Positions 18,351 to 26,547 of a stretch of DNA of 64,000 nucleotides are shown here, piece after piece; position 1 is the first letter of the stretch; every line of letters starts with the position of its first letter. The notes under the pieces are model-generated. The model saw only the letters and a list, made by a program, of their open reading frames with translations, did not search any database and was not told the DNA's origin. The DNA lies in the NCBI RefSeq assembly GCF_013375035.1, contig NZ_CP056032.1:1286001-1350000 (forward strand), given 5' to 3'. This DNA is from Spirosoma sp. KUDC1026 (GTDB taxonomy: Bacteria; Bacteroidota; Bacteroidia; Cytophagales; Spirosomataceae). The position numbers and the translations under genes were made by a program.

Positions 18351-21300
18351 ATGATTAACTGGTCTGACATACGATATAGGCATATACTGAGTAGCGCTGC
18401 GGTGGTGGCATTCGGTGCGTCGGTGTGGCTGACTGCCTGCCAGTCGTCGGTGGAAAAGCCGGAAGACGTTCTGGTGGCCGAAGCAAAGTTGCCCGAAAAG
18501 ATCGACTACAATCTGCATGTCAAACCTATTCTGTCGGATCGGTGCTTTGCCTGCCACGGTCCCGACAAGGCCAAACAACAGGCGGGGCTGCGGCTGGACA
18601 CGCCCGAAGGTGCTTACGAAACCCTGGCCGAGTCTGGAAAACGGGCCATTGTGCCGGGTGATCTAGCCGGGAGCGAACTGTACCATCGTATCGTCAGCAA
18701 CGACCCGGAGGTAATGATGCCGACGCCGGAGTCGCACCTGAGTCTGAGTTCAGAAGAGAAAGCCATTTTGCTGCGCTGGGTTGAGCAGGGGGCGGAGTAC
18801 AAACAACACTGGTCGCTGATTGCACCAACGCGCCCCGAACTACCGACGGTTAAGGATAATGCGTGGGTACGTAACGACATCGATCGCTTTGTGGGGGCTA
18901 AACAGGAAGCGGGCCAACTGCCCCACAATCCCGAAGCCGACAAGGCAACCTTGCTGCGCCGGGTCAGCCTGGACCTGACGGGCCTGCCGCCAACACCAGC
19001 CGAAGTTGACGCGTTTTTGGCTGACACCTCGCCCGACGCCTATGAAAAAGTAGTGAACCGACTGCTGAAAAGCCCGCACTATGGCGAACGGCAGGCCGCC
19101 GAATGGCTCGACGTAGCGCGCTATGCCGATACCCACGGCTACCAGGACGATGGTATGCGAACGGTCTGGCCCTACCGCGACTGGGTTATTCGAGCCTACA
19201 ACCACAACCTGTCGTTTGGCCGGTTTGTGACCTGGCAACTTGCCGGGGACTTACTGCCTAACCCCAACCGAAATCAACTTATCGCCACGGCCTTCAACCG
19301 CAATCACCAGCAGAGTCAGGAGGGGGGCATTGTGGATGAAGAATACCGGGTGGAGTACGTCGCCGATCGGGTCAATACGTTCGGGAAAGCATTTTTGGGC
19401 CTGACGACCGAGTGCGCCCGTTGCCACGATCACAAGTATGATCCCATCAGTCAGAAAGATTACTTTTCGCTGTTCGCCTTCTTCAACAGCAACAACGAGC
19501 GGGGGCAGATCCCATACAACGGCGAGGCATCACCCACGCTAACGCTGACAACCCCCGAGGTCGATGCGCAGTTGGCGTATATCCGGGAGAAACTGACGCC
19601 GTTGCGGCAGCAGCTAAACAGCAACCGGCCCGACTACCAGCAGCGGTTTAGTCAGTGGTTGAACAAACAACCAGTTACCAACCCCGACCTGGGACTTATT
19701 GCCCACTACACCTTCGACGAAGCCGATCGGGGTGACATCCGGGCCTTTGTGAAAGCGCAGAACGAGCAGCGAAAACGCGAGGACGCAGCCAAAAAACTAG
19801 CCGAGTCGAAGAAGCCAAAATCGGATAAGCCTGAGCCTAAGAAGAACGAGATTGCCAAACGGAAATCGAAGGAAGAACTGCTGAAAGACCCACGTAACGC
19901 TTTCATGAATCAGGTCAATGACACCATCCCGGCCTGGTTGGGGGGCGATTCGGATAACCTGCCGTACAGCGTAGCGGGTCGGTTTGGTAAAGCGCGTTTC
20001 CTGCCCGGCGACAGTTACATCAGCCTGCCGTCTACGTTCGCGGTCTTTGAGCAAAACCAACCATTTACTATCAGCAGCTGGTTTAAACTGGCGAAATCCG
20101 GTACGGCCGCGACCTTACTGGGCCGCACAACGGGGCCGATGGATGGCCAGCGCGGCTACCAACTCGACCTGCTGGCCGATGGCCGTCTGAAAGCTACGCT
20201 AAGTCATGTCTGGCCAGCGAACGCAATTGATATTGAGTCGGCTGGAAAGGTGCCCGTTAATCAGTGGTTTCAGGTGGCGTTTACGTACGACGGTAGCGGA
20301 CAGGCAAAGGGGCTAACGTTGTACCTGAACGGGAAGCCGACGCCAGTCCGAATCATCACGGACAACCTGCAACACAGCATCGTGTATGGCAAAGACAAGA
20401 CCCACTGGGCGCAGCACCCGTTCTACGTTGGTCGTATGCATGACTATTTTTACAAAGACTTTGCGGTCGATGAACTGCGTATCTACAACCGCTGCCTGAC
20501 TCCCCTTGAACTGCCCCGGCTGGCAGGAGGGCCTGATGCACTAACAGAGGCCCGGCAAAATCCCGCGCGTAGCCCTGCGCAACGAGCCGGTTTGTACCAG
20601 TATTACGTCAGCACGCAGGATTCGACGTACCGGCAGGCCTTCACGGCTGCCAGGAAACTGCGCGGTGAGCAGCTCATGCTCTATACCAACGCCAATCAGG
20701 TCATGATCATGCACGAACGTAGCCAACCCCGACAAACACATCTGCTGAACCGGGGTGTGTACGACGCGCCCGGCGAAGTGGTGCAACCGGCCGTGCTGCA
20801 TAGTTTGCCGCAATTACCCGCTAAAGAAAAGGGACAACTTAATCGACTCGATCTGGCGCGCTGGTTACTGACGCCCGAAAATCCATTGTTTAGCCGGGTG
20901 ATGGTCAACCGTTTCTGGCAGCAGTATTTCGGGCAGGGGCTGGCCAAAAATAGCGACGATTTCGGGAACCAGGGTGCATTGCCGAGCCATCCTGAACTGC
21001 TGGATTACCTGGCCGTACGATTCCGGGAGTCGGGCTGGAATACGAAAGCCATGCATAAGCTGATCGTCATGTCCGCTACGTACCGGCAGTCGTCGGTAGT
21101 GTCGGAAAAGCGACGCGAGGCCGATCCGGACAACATCTTTCTGACGCGCGGCCCAAGCTACCGGCTCTCGGCAGAACAGGTGCGCGACAATGCTCTAGTC
21201 GCCAGTGGGTTGATTAACCGACACATTGGGGGGCCAAGTGTCCGGCCGTATCAGCCCGATGGAATCTGGGAGGCTCTGGCTACGCGGAATGCCGTCAAAT

Positions 21301-21791
21301 ACGTGCAGAACCACAACGACAGTCTCTACCGGCGGTCGATGTACACGGTCTGGAAACGGAGTTCACCCCCGCCGATGATGCTCAATTTCGACGCGGCCGA
21401 ACGCCATACCTGCATTGTGAAACGTCAGAAAACCAGTACACCCTTACAGGCGCTGGTCACGCTGAACGACCCGCAGTTTGTAGAAGCCGCTCGGGTGCTG
21501 GCGCAGAAAGCGAAGGGTATTGGGCAGGGGTCTCAAAGTGTGGAGCAACCAATTAATTATTTCTTCAAAGCTGTGATCAGCCGACCTGCCCGTCCGCAGG
21601 AACTTGCGTTGATGAAACAGCTTTACGGCGAAGAACTGGCGGATTTCAGGCGGAATCCCAAACGGGCGCAGGAGCTACTTCGGGTTGGAGAGTACCCACT
21701 CGACCCAAAGATCGACCCGACGGAGCTGGCCGCCTGGACGGTAGTCGCCAGTACGCTCATGAATTTTGACGAAGCCATTATCAAGCGATAG
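18351..21791 (+). CDS. PSCyt1/PSCyt2/LamG/PSD1 planctomycete-type cytochrome lipoprotein
   Basis: The ATG at 18351 gives 1146 residues with a lipobox (LTAC). Domains in order: PSCyt1 with haem motif CFACH (RCFACHGPDKAKQQAGL), DUF1549/PSCyt2 (DRFVGAKQEAG, LLRRVSLDLTGLPPTP, AEWLDVARYADTHGYQ) with a second haem motif CARCHDHKYDP, a charged Lys-rich linker, a LamG/concanavalin-like domain (FTISSWFKLAKSG, VDELRIYNRCLTP), then DUF1553/PSD1 (LARWLLTPENPLFSRVMVNRFW, GLPSHPELLDYLA-like). This layout is common in Planctomycetes and also occurs in Cytophagales next to DUF1501 proteins. The biochemical role is unknown. Confidence 0.88.
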   Translation: MINWSDIRYRHILSSAAVVAFGASVWLTACQSSVEKPEDVLVAEAKLPEKIDYNLHVKPILSDRCFACHGPDKAKQQAGLRLDTPEGAYETLAESGKRAIVPGDLAGSELYHRIVSNDPEVMMPTPESHLSLSSEEKAILLRWVEQGAEYKQHWSLIAPTRPELPTVKDNAWVRNDIDRFVGAKQEAGQLPHNPEADKATLLRRVSLDLTGLPPTPAEVDAFLADTSPDAYEKVVNRLLKSPHYGERQAAEWLDVARYADTHGYQDDGMRTVWPYRDWVIRAYNHNLSFGRFVTWQLAGDLLPNPNRNQLIATAFNRNHQQSQEGGIVDEEYRVEYVADRVNTFGKAFLGLTTECARCHDHKYDPISQKDYFSLFAFFNSNNERGQIPYNGEASPTLTLTTPEVDAQLAYIREKLTPLRQQLNSNRPDYQQRFSQWLNKQPVTNPDLGLIAHYTFDEADRGDIRAFVKAQNEQRKREDAAKKLAESKKPKSDKPEPKKNEIAKRKSKEELLKDPRNAFMNQVNDTIPAWLGGDSDNLPYSVAGRFGKARFLPGDSYISLPSTFAVFEQNQPFTISSWFKLAKSGTAATLLGRTTGPMDGQRGYQLDLLADGRLKATLSHVWPANAIDIESAGKVPVNQWFQVAFTYDGSGQAKGLTLYLNGKPTPVRIITDNLQHSIVYGKDKTHWAQHPFYVGRMHDYFYKDFAVDELRIYNRCLTPLELPRLAGGPDALTEARQNPARSPAQRAGLYQYYVSTQDSTYRQAFTAARKLRGEQLMLYTNANQVMIMHERSQPRQTHLLNRGVYDAPGEVVQPAVLHSLPQLPAKEKGQLNRLDLARWLLTPENPLFSRVMVNRFWQQYFGQGLAKNSDDFGNQGALPSHPELLDYLAVRFRESGWNTKAMHKLIVMSATYRQSSVVSEKRREADPDNIFLTRGPSYRLSAEQVRDNALVASGLINRHIGGPSVRPYQPDGIWEALATRNAVKYVQNHNDSLYRRSMYTVWKRSSPPPMMLNFDAAERHTCIVKRQKTSTPLQALVTLNDPQFVEAARVLAQKAKGIGQGSQSVEQPINYFFKAVISRPARPQELALMKQLYGEELADFRRNPKRAQELLRVGEYPLDPKIDPTELAAWTVVASTLMNFDEAIIKR

Positions 21792-21831
21792 ACATTTCTG
21801 GCCGCCCGTGGTCAGCTTAAACAGCAGCGTT

Positions 21832-23289
21832 ATGGATATTCAGGATCAGATCCACGATCAGTTGAGCCGCCGGACATTTCTGGGCCAGACCAGTGCTGGC
21901 CTGGGCGCGATTGCGCTGGCGTCACTACTGAATCCATCCAATTTGTTTGGCGGAACAGTCTCGTCACTGGACGAGAACCCTGCCGTGGGGAAACCTCATT
22001 TCCCGCCCAAAGTCAAACGAGTTATTTACCTGTTTCAGAGCGGAGCGCCCTCGCAGCTAGAACTGTTCGATTACAAACCCCGGCTCGAAACCATGTGGGG
22101 ACAGGATTTGCCGGAGTCGGTGCGGAAAGGGCAGCGTCTGACGGGCATGACGGCCGGGCAGAGCCGGTTTCCGCTGGCGGCATCGCGCTACAAATTTGCG
22201 CAGTACGGGCCGGGGCGGATGTGGATGAGCGAACTCCTGCCGCATACCCAACGTATCGTCAGCGACCTGACTTTTGTGCGGTCGATGCATACCGAAGCCA
22301 TCAACCATGATCCGGCCGTTACATTCTTCCAGACAGGCAGCCAGCAGGCAGGGCGGCCCAGTTTCGGCTCGTGGATCAGCTACGGACTGGGCAGCGACAA
22401 CCAGAACCTGCCTGCGTTTGTGGTGTTGCTGTCCAAAGGACGCGACGGCGATCAGCCGCTCTACGCCAAACTCTGGAGCAATGGTTTCCTGTCCTCCGTG
22501 CACCAGGGCGTCGTATTCCGGTCGGGGCCGGACCCGGTTTATTACCTGAACAATCCGCCGGGCGTCGACAAAACCAGCCGTCGGCGCATGCTGGATTATC
22601 TGACCAAACTGCACCAGGAGCAGTACAAACACGTACTGGACCCGGAAATAAACAACCGCATGGCGCAGTACGAAATGGCGTACCGAATGCAGACCTCCGT
22701 GCCCGAAACACTTGACATCTCGAAGGAACCTGACTACATTTTCGATTTGTACGGCCCCGAAAGCCGGAAGCCCGGTACGTTCGCAGCTAACTGCCTGCTG
22801 GCCCGGAAGCTGATCGAGAAAGACGTCAAGTTCGTGCAGCTCTATCACCAGGGATGGGATCAGCACGGCGACCTGCCGAAGGATATCAAGACCCAGGCAA
22901 AGAGCGTCGATCAGCCGTCGGCTGCGTTGATTATGGATTTGAAGCAGCGCGGTCTGCTCGACGATACGCTCGTAATCTGGGGCGGTGAGTTCGGCCGGGG
23001 TGCTTACTCCCAGGGCAAACTCACCCGCGACAATTACGGTCGGGATCACCACCCCCGCGCCTTCTCGATCTGGATGGCTGGTGCCGGAGTCAAGAAAGGG
23101 CTGGTGTACGGCGAAACGGACGAGTTCGGCTATAATGTCGTGAAAGACCCCGTCCACGTGCACGATTTTCAGGCGACGGTGCTGCACCTAATGGGACTTG
23201 ATCACGAAAAACTGACCTTCAAAAGTCAGGGCCGTCGGTACCGCCTGACCGATGTGCACGGTAAAGTGATAAAGCCGCTGCTGGCCTGA
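21832..23289 (+). CDS. DUF1501-family exported protein
   Basis: Start taken at 21832, 40 bases after the PSD1 gene, giving 485 residues with a Tat leader (QLSRRTFLGQTSAGLGAIAL). DUF1501 is distantly sulfatase/alkaline-phosphatase-like. Visible motifs are VIYLFQSGAPSQLELFDYKP, RSMHTEAINHDPAVTFFQTG, QLYHQGWDQHGDLP and VIWGGEFGRG, with DHHPRAFSIWMAGAGVK near the end. In Planctomycetes and Cytophagales DUF1501 genes follow DUF1549/DUF1553 genes, as here, so the two products probably act together in the periplasm. Confidence 0.9.
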   Translation: MDIQDQIHDQLSRRTFLGQTSAGLGAIALASLLNPSNLFGGTVSSLDENPAVGKPHFPPKVKRVIYLFQSGAPSQLELFDYKPRLETMWGQDLPESVRKGQRLTGMTAGQSRFPLAASRYKFAQYGPGRMWMSELLPHTQRIVSDLTFVRSMHTEAINHDPAVTFFQTGSQQAGRPSFGSWISYGLGSDNQNLPAFVVLLSKGRDGDQPLYAKLWSNGFLSSVHQGVVFRSGPDPVYYLNNPPGVDKTSRRRMLDYLTKLHQEQYKHVLDPEINNRMAQYEMAYRMQTSVPETLDISKEPDYIFDLYGPESRKPGTFAANCLLARKLIEKDVKFVQLYHQGWDQHGDLPKDIKTQAKSVDQPSAALIMDLKQRGLLDDTLVIWGGEFGRGAYSQGKLTRDNYGRDHHPRAFSIWMAGAGVKKGLVYGETDEFGYNVVKDPVHVHDFQATVLHLMGLDHEKLTFKSQGRRYRLTDVHGKVIKPLLA

Positions 23290-23291
23290 AA

Positions 23292-23339
23292 AACGCCCCC
23301 GGCCTGAATTGCTACGTAGCGATCCGGGTCGGGGGCGTT
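23292..23339 (+). terminator. Terminator-like hairpin after the DUF1501 gene
   Basis: Arms AACGCCCCCG (23292-23301) and CGGGGGCGTT (23330-23339) pair perfectly three bases after the DUF1501 stop, with a GCTACGTAGC palindrome inside the loop. It is followed by a short T/A stretch. Confidence 0.65.
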
Positions 23340-23404
23340 GTATAGTAACTAGTCTTACATGAGCTTCACGAGGATATAAATAGGGCTTATTTGGCCACTA
23401 GTTA

Positions 23405-23449
23405 CCACCCCCCGGCCCCCTCCTACTTTTAGGAGGGGGCCGGGGTGGT
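23405..23449. repeat. G+C-rich palindromic intergenic repeat
   Basis: A 16-bp perfect stem (23410-23425 with 23430-23445) around a CTTT loop, extended outward by four more pairs past a two-base bulge. The arms are made of C-runs and G-runs and look like a REP-type dispersed palindrome between convergent genes; it could also stop transcription. Copy number in the genome cannot be told here. Confidence 0.6.
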
Positions 23450-23501
23450 CAGAATACTCCTTGCTAGAAGATTACGTCCAGGCAAAGGGGAATCATTCTG
23501 A

Positions 23502-24665
23502 TTATTTCCGCACGTCGCTGACGAGTTTATTAAACAGCTTTTGCTGCTCTTTCAAATCGTAGATGTATTCCCAAAACATCACGCCCGCCAAACCTTTTTC
23601 TTTTACGTAAGCCACCTTGGGCTCAAACGACGCTTCGTCGGCGTAGGAAATGAACGTACGCGTTGTTGGATTCCAGAGGTAAGGCGCTTTTGCGTCGGCA
23701 TCCCAATAGCGGGTAAAGCCGTTTTTGTTGATGTATTTCTCCGCCAGTTCATCATACCCAATAAAGAGGTGCTTGCCAGTTGATGGCTGATAAAGTCCTT
23801 TGGCCTTCGTAGCGGCTTCGGTGTTCACGATATTGGTCCAGCCGCGGCCGTAGAAGGGAATGCCCAGCACAATTTTGTTCGCCGGAACGCCCGCTTTGAT
23901 ATGACCCTCCACCGCCGAGATCGAGTTTGTGCGCGACTGACCGCCCATTTTCGACTGACCCAGCGGACTGTGGTGTCCCGATACTTTGTCGTTGCCGTGA
24001 TAAAGATCATACGTCATGATGTTGACGTAATCCAGGTACTTCTGCGCGTTGGCCAATTCGGTATGGTTCACAAACGCCGTATCGCCACCCGTCGCGGCCG
24101 TCAGCAGGTAATGATTCGACGCCGGGCGTTTGTCCTGTTTGCCCTGCTCGTCGAGCCGGTCGCGGAGCGCTTTCAGGAACAGAGTGAACGTCTGTTTGTC
24201 TTCCGGACGGTAAATGTTACCCGCCCCAACCTGTGCCGGATATTCCCAGTCAATGTCAATGCCGTCAAGCTTGTGCTTTTTTAACAGGTCAACAGCGGCA
24301 TCGGCGAATTTTTTTCGGGAGGCATCGGTCAGAGCCGCATCCGAGAAATACTTGCAACCACCCCAGCCGCCAATCGATAACAGAATTTTCAGGTCTTTAT
24401 TCACCGACCGGAGCGAGGTCAGATTGGCCATGTTCACCGAGTCACGGGCGTTCATAGGCTCCAGCGTCCCGTCGGCGGAAGGGACCGCGAACGCGTAATT
24501 AATATGCGTTAGTTTGTTAGCCTGAATCTGCTCTTTGGTCCAGCCGTTACCTGTTACGTAACCAATAATAACCAGCTTCGATTTCTGAGCGAAAACGGGG
24601 ACTGTCAGGCTGGCCGCAAACAGACAGACAGCGGCCAGAAATAAGGATAAAACGGATTTAGTCAT
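23502..24665 (-). CDS. Secreted GH18 chitinase
   Basis: The 387-residue protein has a signal peptide (ending VPVFAQ) and one GH18 barrel. The catalytic signature DGIDIDWEYP is at residues 134-143 with E141 as the acid and D137/D139 preceding it. SIGGWGG at 97-103 is the second GH18 motif, and the barrel ends with GVMFWEYIYD. No chitin-binding module is attached, and the length is near the minimum for the family. It hydrolyses chitin or chito-oligosaccharides through substrate-assisted catalysis. It is divergent from the GH20 gene; together they would take chitin to GlcNAc. Confidence 0.93.
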   Translation of the reverse strand: MTKSVLSLFLAAVCLFAASLTVPVFAQKSKLVIIGYVTGNGWTKEQIQANKLTHINYAFAVPSADGTLEPMNARDSVNMANLTSLRSVNKDLKILLSIGGWGGCKYFSDAALTDASRKKFADAAVDLLKKHKLDGIDIDWEYPAQVGAGNIYRPEDKQTFTLFLKALRDRLDEQGKQDKRPASNHYLLTAATGGDTAFVNHTELANAQKYLDYVNIMTYDLYHGNDKVSGHHSPLGQSKMGGQSRTNSISAVEGHIKAGVPANKIVLGIPFYGRGWTNIVNTEAATKAKGLYQPSTGKHLFIGYDELAEKYINKNGFTRYWDADAKAPYLWNPTTRTFISYADEASFEPKVAYVKEKGLAGVMFWEYIYDLKEQQKLFNKLVSDVRK

Positions 24666-24764
24666 AGATAAAACGCAGAGAAGTCTCTTAGGGTCGATTC
24701 AAACAGAACAAGACTGAATCGCTGTCAATGGCTAGTTGATAGCAAATAAGTTTGGTCCTGCTGT

Positions 24765-24772
24765 CAAAAGTA
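24765..24772 (-). promoter_or_regulatory. Candidate -7 box of the chitinase gene
   Basis: Read on the minus strand the box is TACTTTTG, matching the Bacteroidota TAnnTTTG consensus, about 100 bases upstream of the chitinase start. A TTTC about 17 bases further upstream is a weak -33 candidate. Confidence 0.35.
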
Positions 24773-24826
24773 GTGCAAAATACATCGTAGAAAGGGTATT
24801 ATTAAAAAAATTTAAAAATTAACTCG

Positions 24827-24834
24827 TACCTTTT
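24827..24834 (+). promoter_or_regulatory. Candidate -7 box of the GH20 gene
   Basis: TACCTTTT is one base off TAnnTTTG and lies 32 bases before the hexosaminidase ATG, after an A/T-rich run. Together with the opposed box at 24765-24772 it would make a divergent promoter region. Confidence 0.3.
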
Positions 24835-24865
24835 AACCCTAAAACCAGATACCCTACATAAACGC

Positions 24866-26524
24866 ATGAAAAAACTAATTTTCGGCTGTCTGTTGCTGCT
24901 GGCTCAACTAGCGCATGCCCAGACGGCGACTTACGCAATTCTGCCTAAACCCGCCAAACTAGTCGAACAAAAAGGCACCTTTAAACTCGCCAGTAACGTA
25001 ACTCTGGTGCTCGACAAAGACAATGCAGACCTGCGCCGGGTAGCGACGCAACTCGCTGATCGGATCGCGGCCGCTACGGGTACGCGCCCACAAATCAAGA
25101 CGGGGAAAGCGTCGGGTCAGTCCATTTATTTCACCTCGGCGAAAAGCGAAAAGCTGGGGGCTGAAGGCTATGGTCTGAAAGTAACGCCCAAGCAGATAAC
25201 GATCACATCTGCCCAACCCAAGGGAGCTTTCTACGCGGTGCAGTCGCTGCTGCAACTAATGCCGGCCGAAATCTTCAGTCCAACGACGGTTACGGGCGTA
25301 GACTGGTCGGTGCCCTGCTGCACGGTAGAAGACCAGCCGCGTTACGCCTACCGGGGACTGCACCTGGACGTGGGTCGGCACTTTTTCCCCGTTAGCTTTA
25401 TCAAGAAATACATCGACCTGATTGCCCTGCACAAGCAGAACACCTTTCATTGGCACCTGACCGAAGACCAGGGCTGGCGGATTGAGATCAAGAAATACCC
25501 GCTGCTGACTCAGATTGGTTCCAAGCGGAAAGAAACGATGGCCGGTCGGTATAAGGACAACAAGTACGACGGCAAACCCTACGGCGGTTTCTACACCCAG
25601 GACGAAGTTCGCGAAGTGGTCAAATACGCTCAGGATCACTTTGTGACGGTTATCCCTGAAATTGAAATGCCCGGGCACTCGATGGCGATCCTGGCCGGTT
25701 ACCCACAGTTTGGCAGTAATCCCGACAAGATTGTTCCGGTGGCGACGAAATGGGGCGTGTTTGAGGACGTTCTGTTTCCCCGCGAAGAAACATTCACGTT
25801 TCTGCAGGACGTACTAACGGAAGTAATGGAGCTGTTCCCCAGCCAGTACATTCACATCGGTGGGGACGAATGCCCTAAAGTGCAGTGGAAAGAAAGCCGT
25901 TTCTGCCAAGATCTGATGAAGAAGAATGGCCTGAAAGACGAGCACGAGCTGCAGAGCTATTTCATCCAGCGCATCGACAAGTTCATTACGGGTAAAGGAC
26001 GTAAGATGATCGGCTGGGACGAGATTCTGGAAGGCGGTCTGTCACCGAACGCAACCGTGATGAGCTGGCGCGGTACCGAGGGAGGGATTGCGGCTGCCCG
26101 TCAGAAACACGACGCGATTATGACACCGGGTAACTTCTGCTACCTGGATCATTATCAGACCGATCCTAAAGGACAGCCTATTGCTATTGGTGGACTAACG
26201 CCAGTTGAAGAATCGTACTCCTACGAGCCAACGCCTGACAGCCTGAGTGCCGAAGAAGCCAAGCACATCATTGGTGTACAGGGCAACGTCTGGACCGAAT
26301 ACATGCGGACGCCGGAATACGTCGAATACATGGTCTGGCCCCGGGCCATCGCACTGGCCGAAGTAGGCTGGACGGCGAAAGACCGCAAGAACGTCGACGA
26401 TTTCATGAAGCGGCTTGATGTGCACAAAAAGCGGCTCGATCTGCTGAACGTCAATTATTTCGGGGCGCCTATCAACGGGAATTTCCAGTACCAGATGCCG
26501 CAGGATGCTACGGCGTCGAAATAA
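24866..26524 (+). CDS. GH20 beta-N-acetylhexosaminidase
   Basis: The 552-residue protein has a signal peptide (KLIFGCLLLLAQLAHAQ), a GH20b N-terminal domain (about 22-155) and the GH20 barrel from about 160. The catalytic pair is D334-E335 in HIGGDECPK, preceded by NTFHWHLTEDQGWRIEIKKYP-type residues 192-211 and IPEIEMPGHSMA at 263-274; VMSWRGTEGG follows. It removes terminal GlcNAc or GalNAc. It is divergent from the chitinase and 23 bases ahead of an esterase-like gene, so it probably leads that transcript. It may also serve glycoprotein glycans handled by the locus at 31-53 kb. Confidence 0.94.
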   Translation: MKKLIFGCLLLLAQLAHAQTATYAILPKPAKLVEQKGTFKLASNVTLVLDKDNADLRRVATQLADRIAAATGTRPQIKTGKASGQSIYFTSAKSEKLGAEGYGLKVTPKQITITSAQPKGAFYAVQSLLQLMPAEIFSPTTVTGVDWSVPCCTVEDQPRYAYRGLHLDVGRHFFPVSFIKKYIDLIALHKQNTFHWHLTEDQGWRIEIKKYPLLTQIGSKRKETMAGRYKDNKYDGKPYGGFYTQDEVREVVKYAQDHFVTVIPEIEMPGHSMAILAGYPQFGSNPDKIVPVATKWGVFEDVLFPREETFTFLQDVLTEVMELFPSQYIHIGGDECPKVQWKESRFCQDLMKKNGLKDEHELQSYFIQRIDKFITGKGRKMIGWDEILEGGLSPNATVMSWRGTEGGIAAARQKHDAIMTPGNFCYLDHYQTDPKGQPIAIGGLTPVEESYSYEPTPDSLSAEEAKHIIGVQGNVWTEYMRTPEYVEYMVWPRAIALAEVGWTAKDRKNVDDFMKRLDVHKKRLDLLNVNYFGAPINGNFQYQMPQDATASK

Positions 26525-26547
26525 GCCGGTTACTTGCTGACACAGGA

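Noticed and set aside
22057-23187. Minus-strand ORF of 376 codons opposite the DUF1501 gene
   Set aside because: Shadow frame; the plus strand has the conserved DUF1501 motifs.
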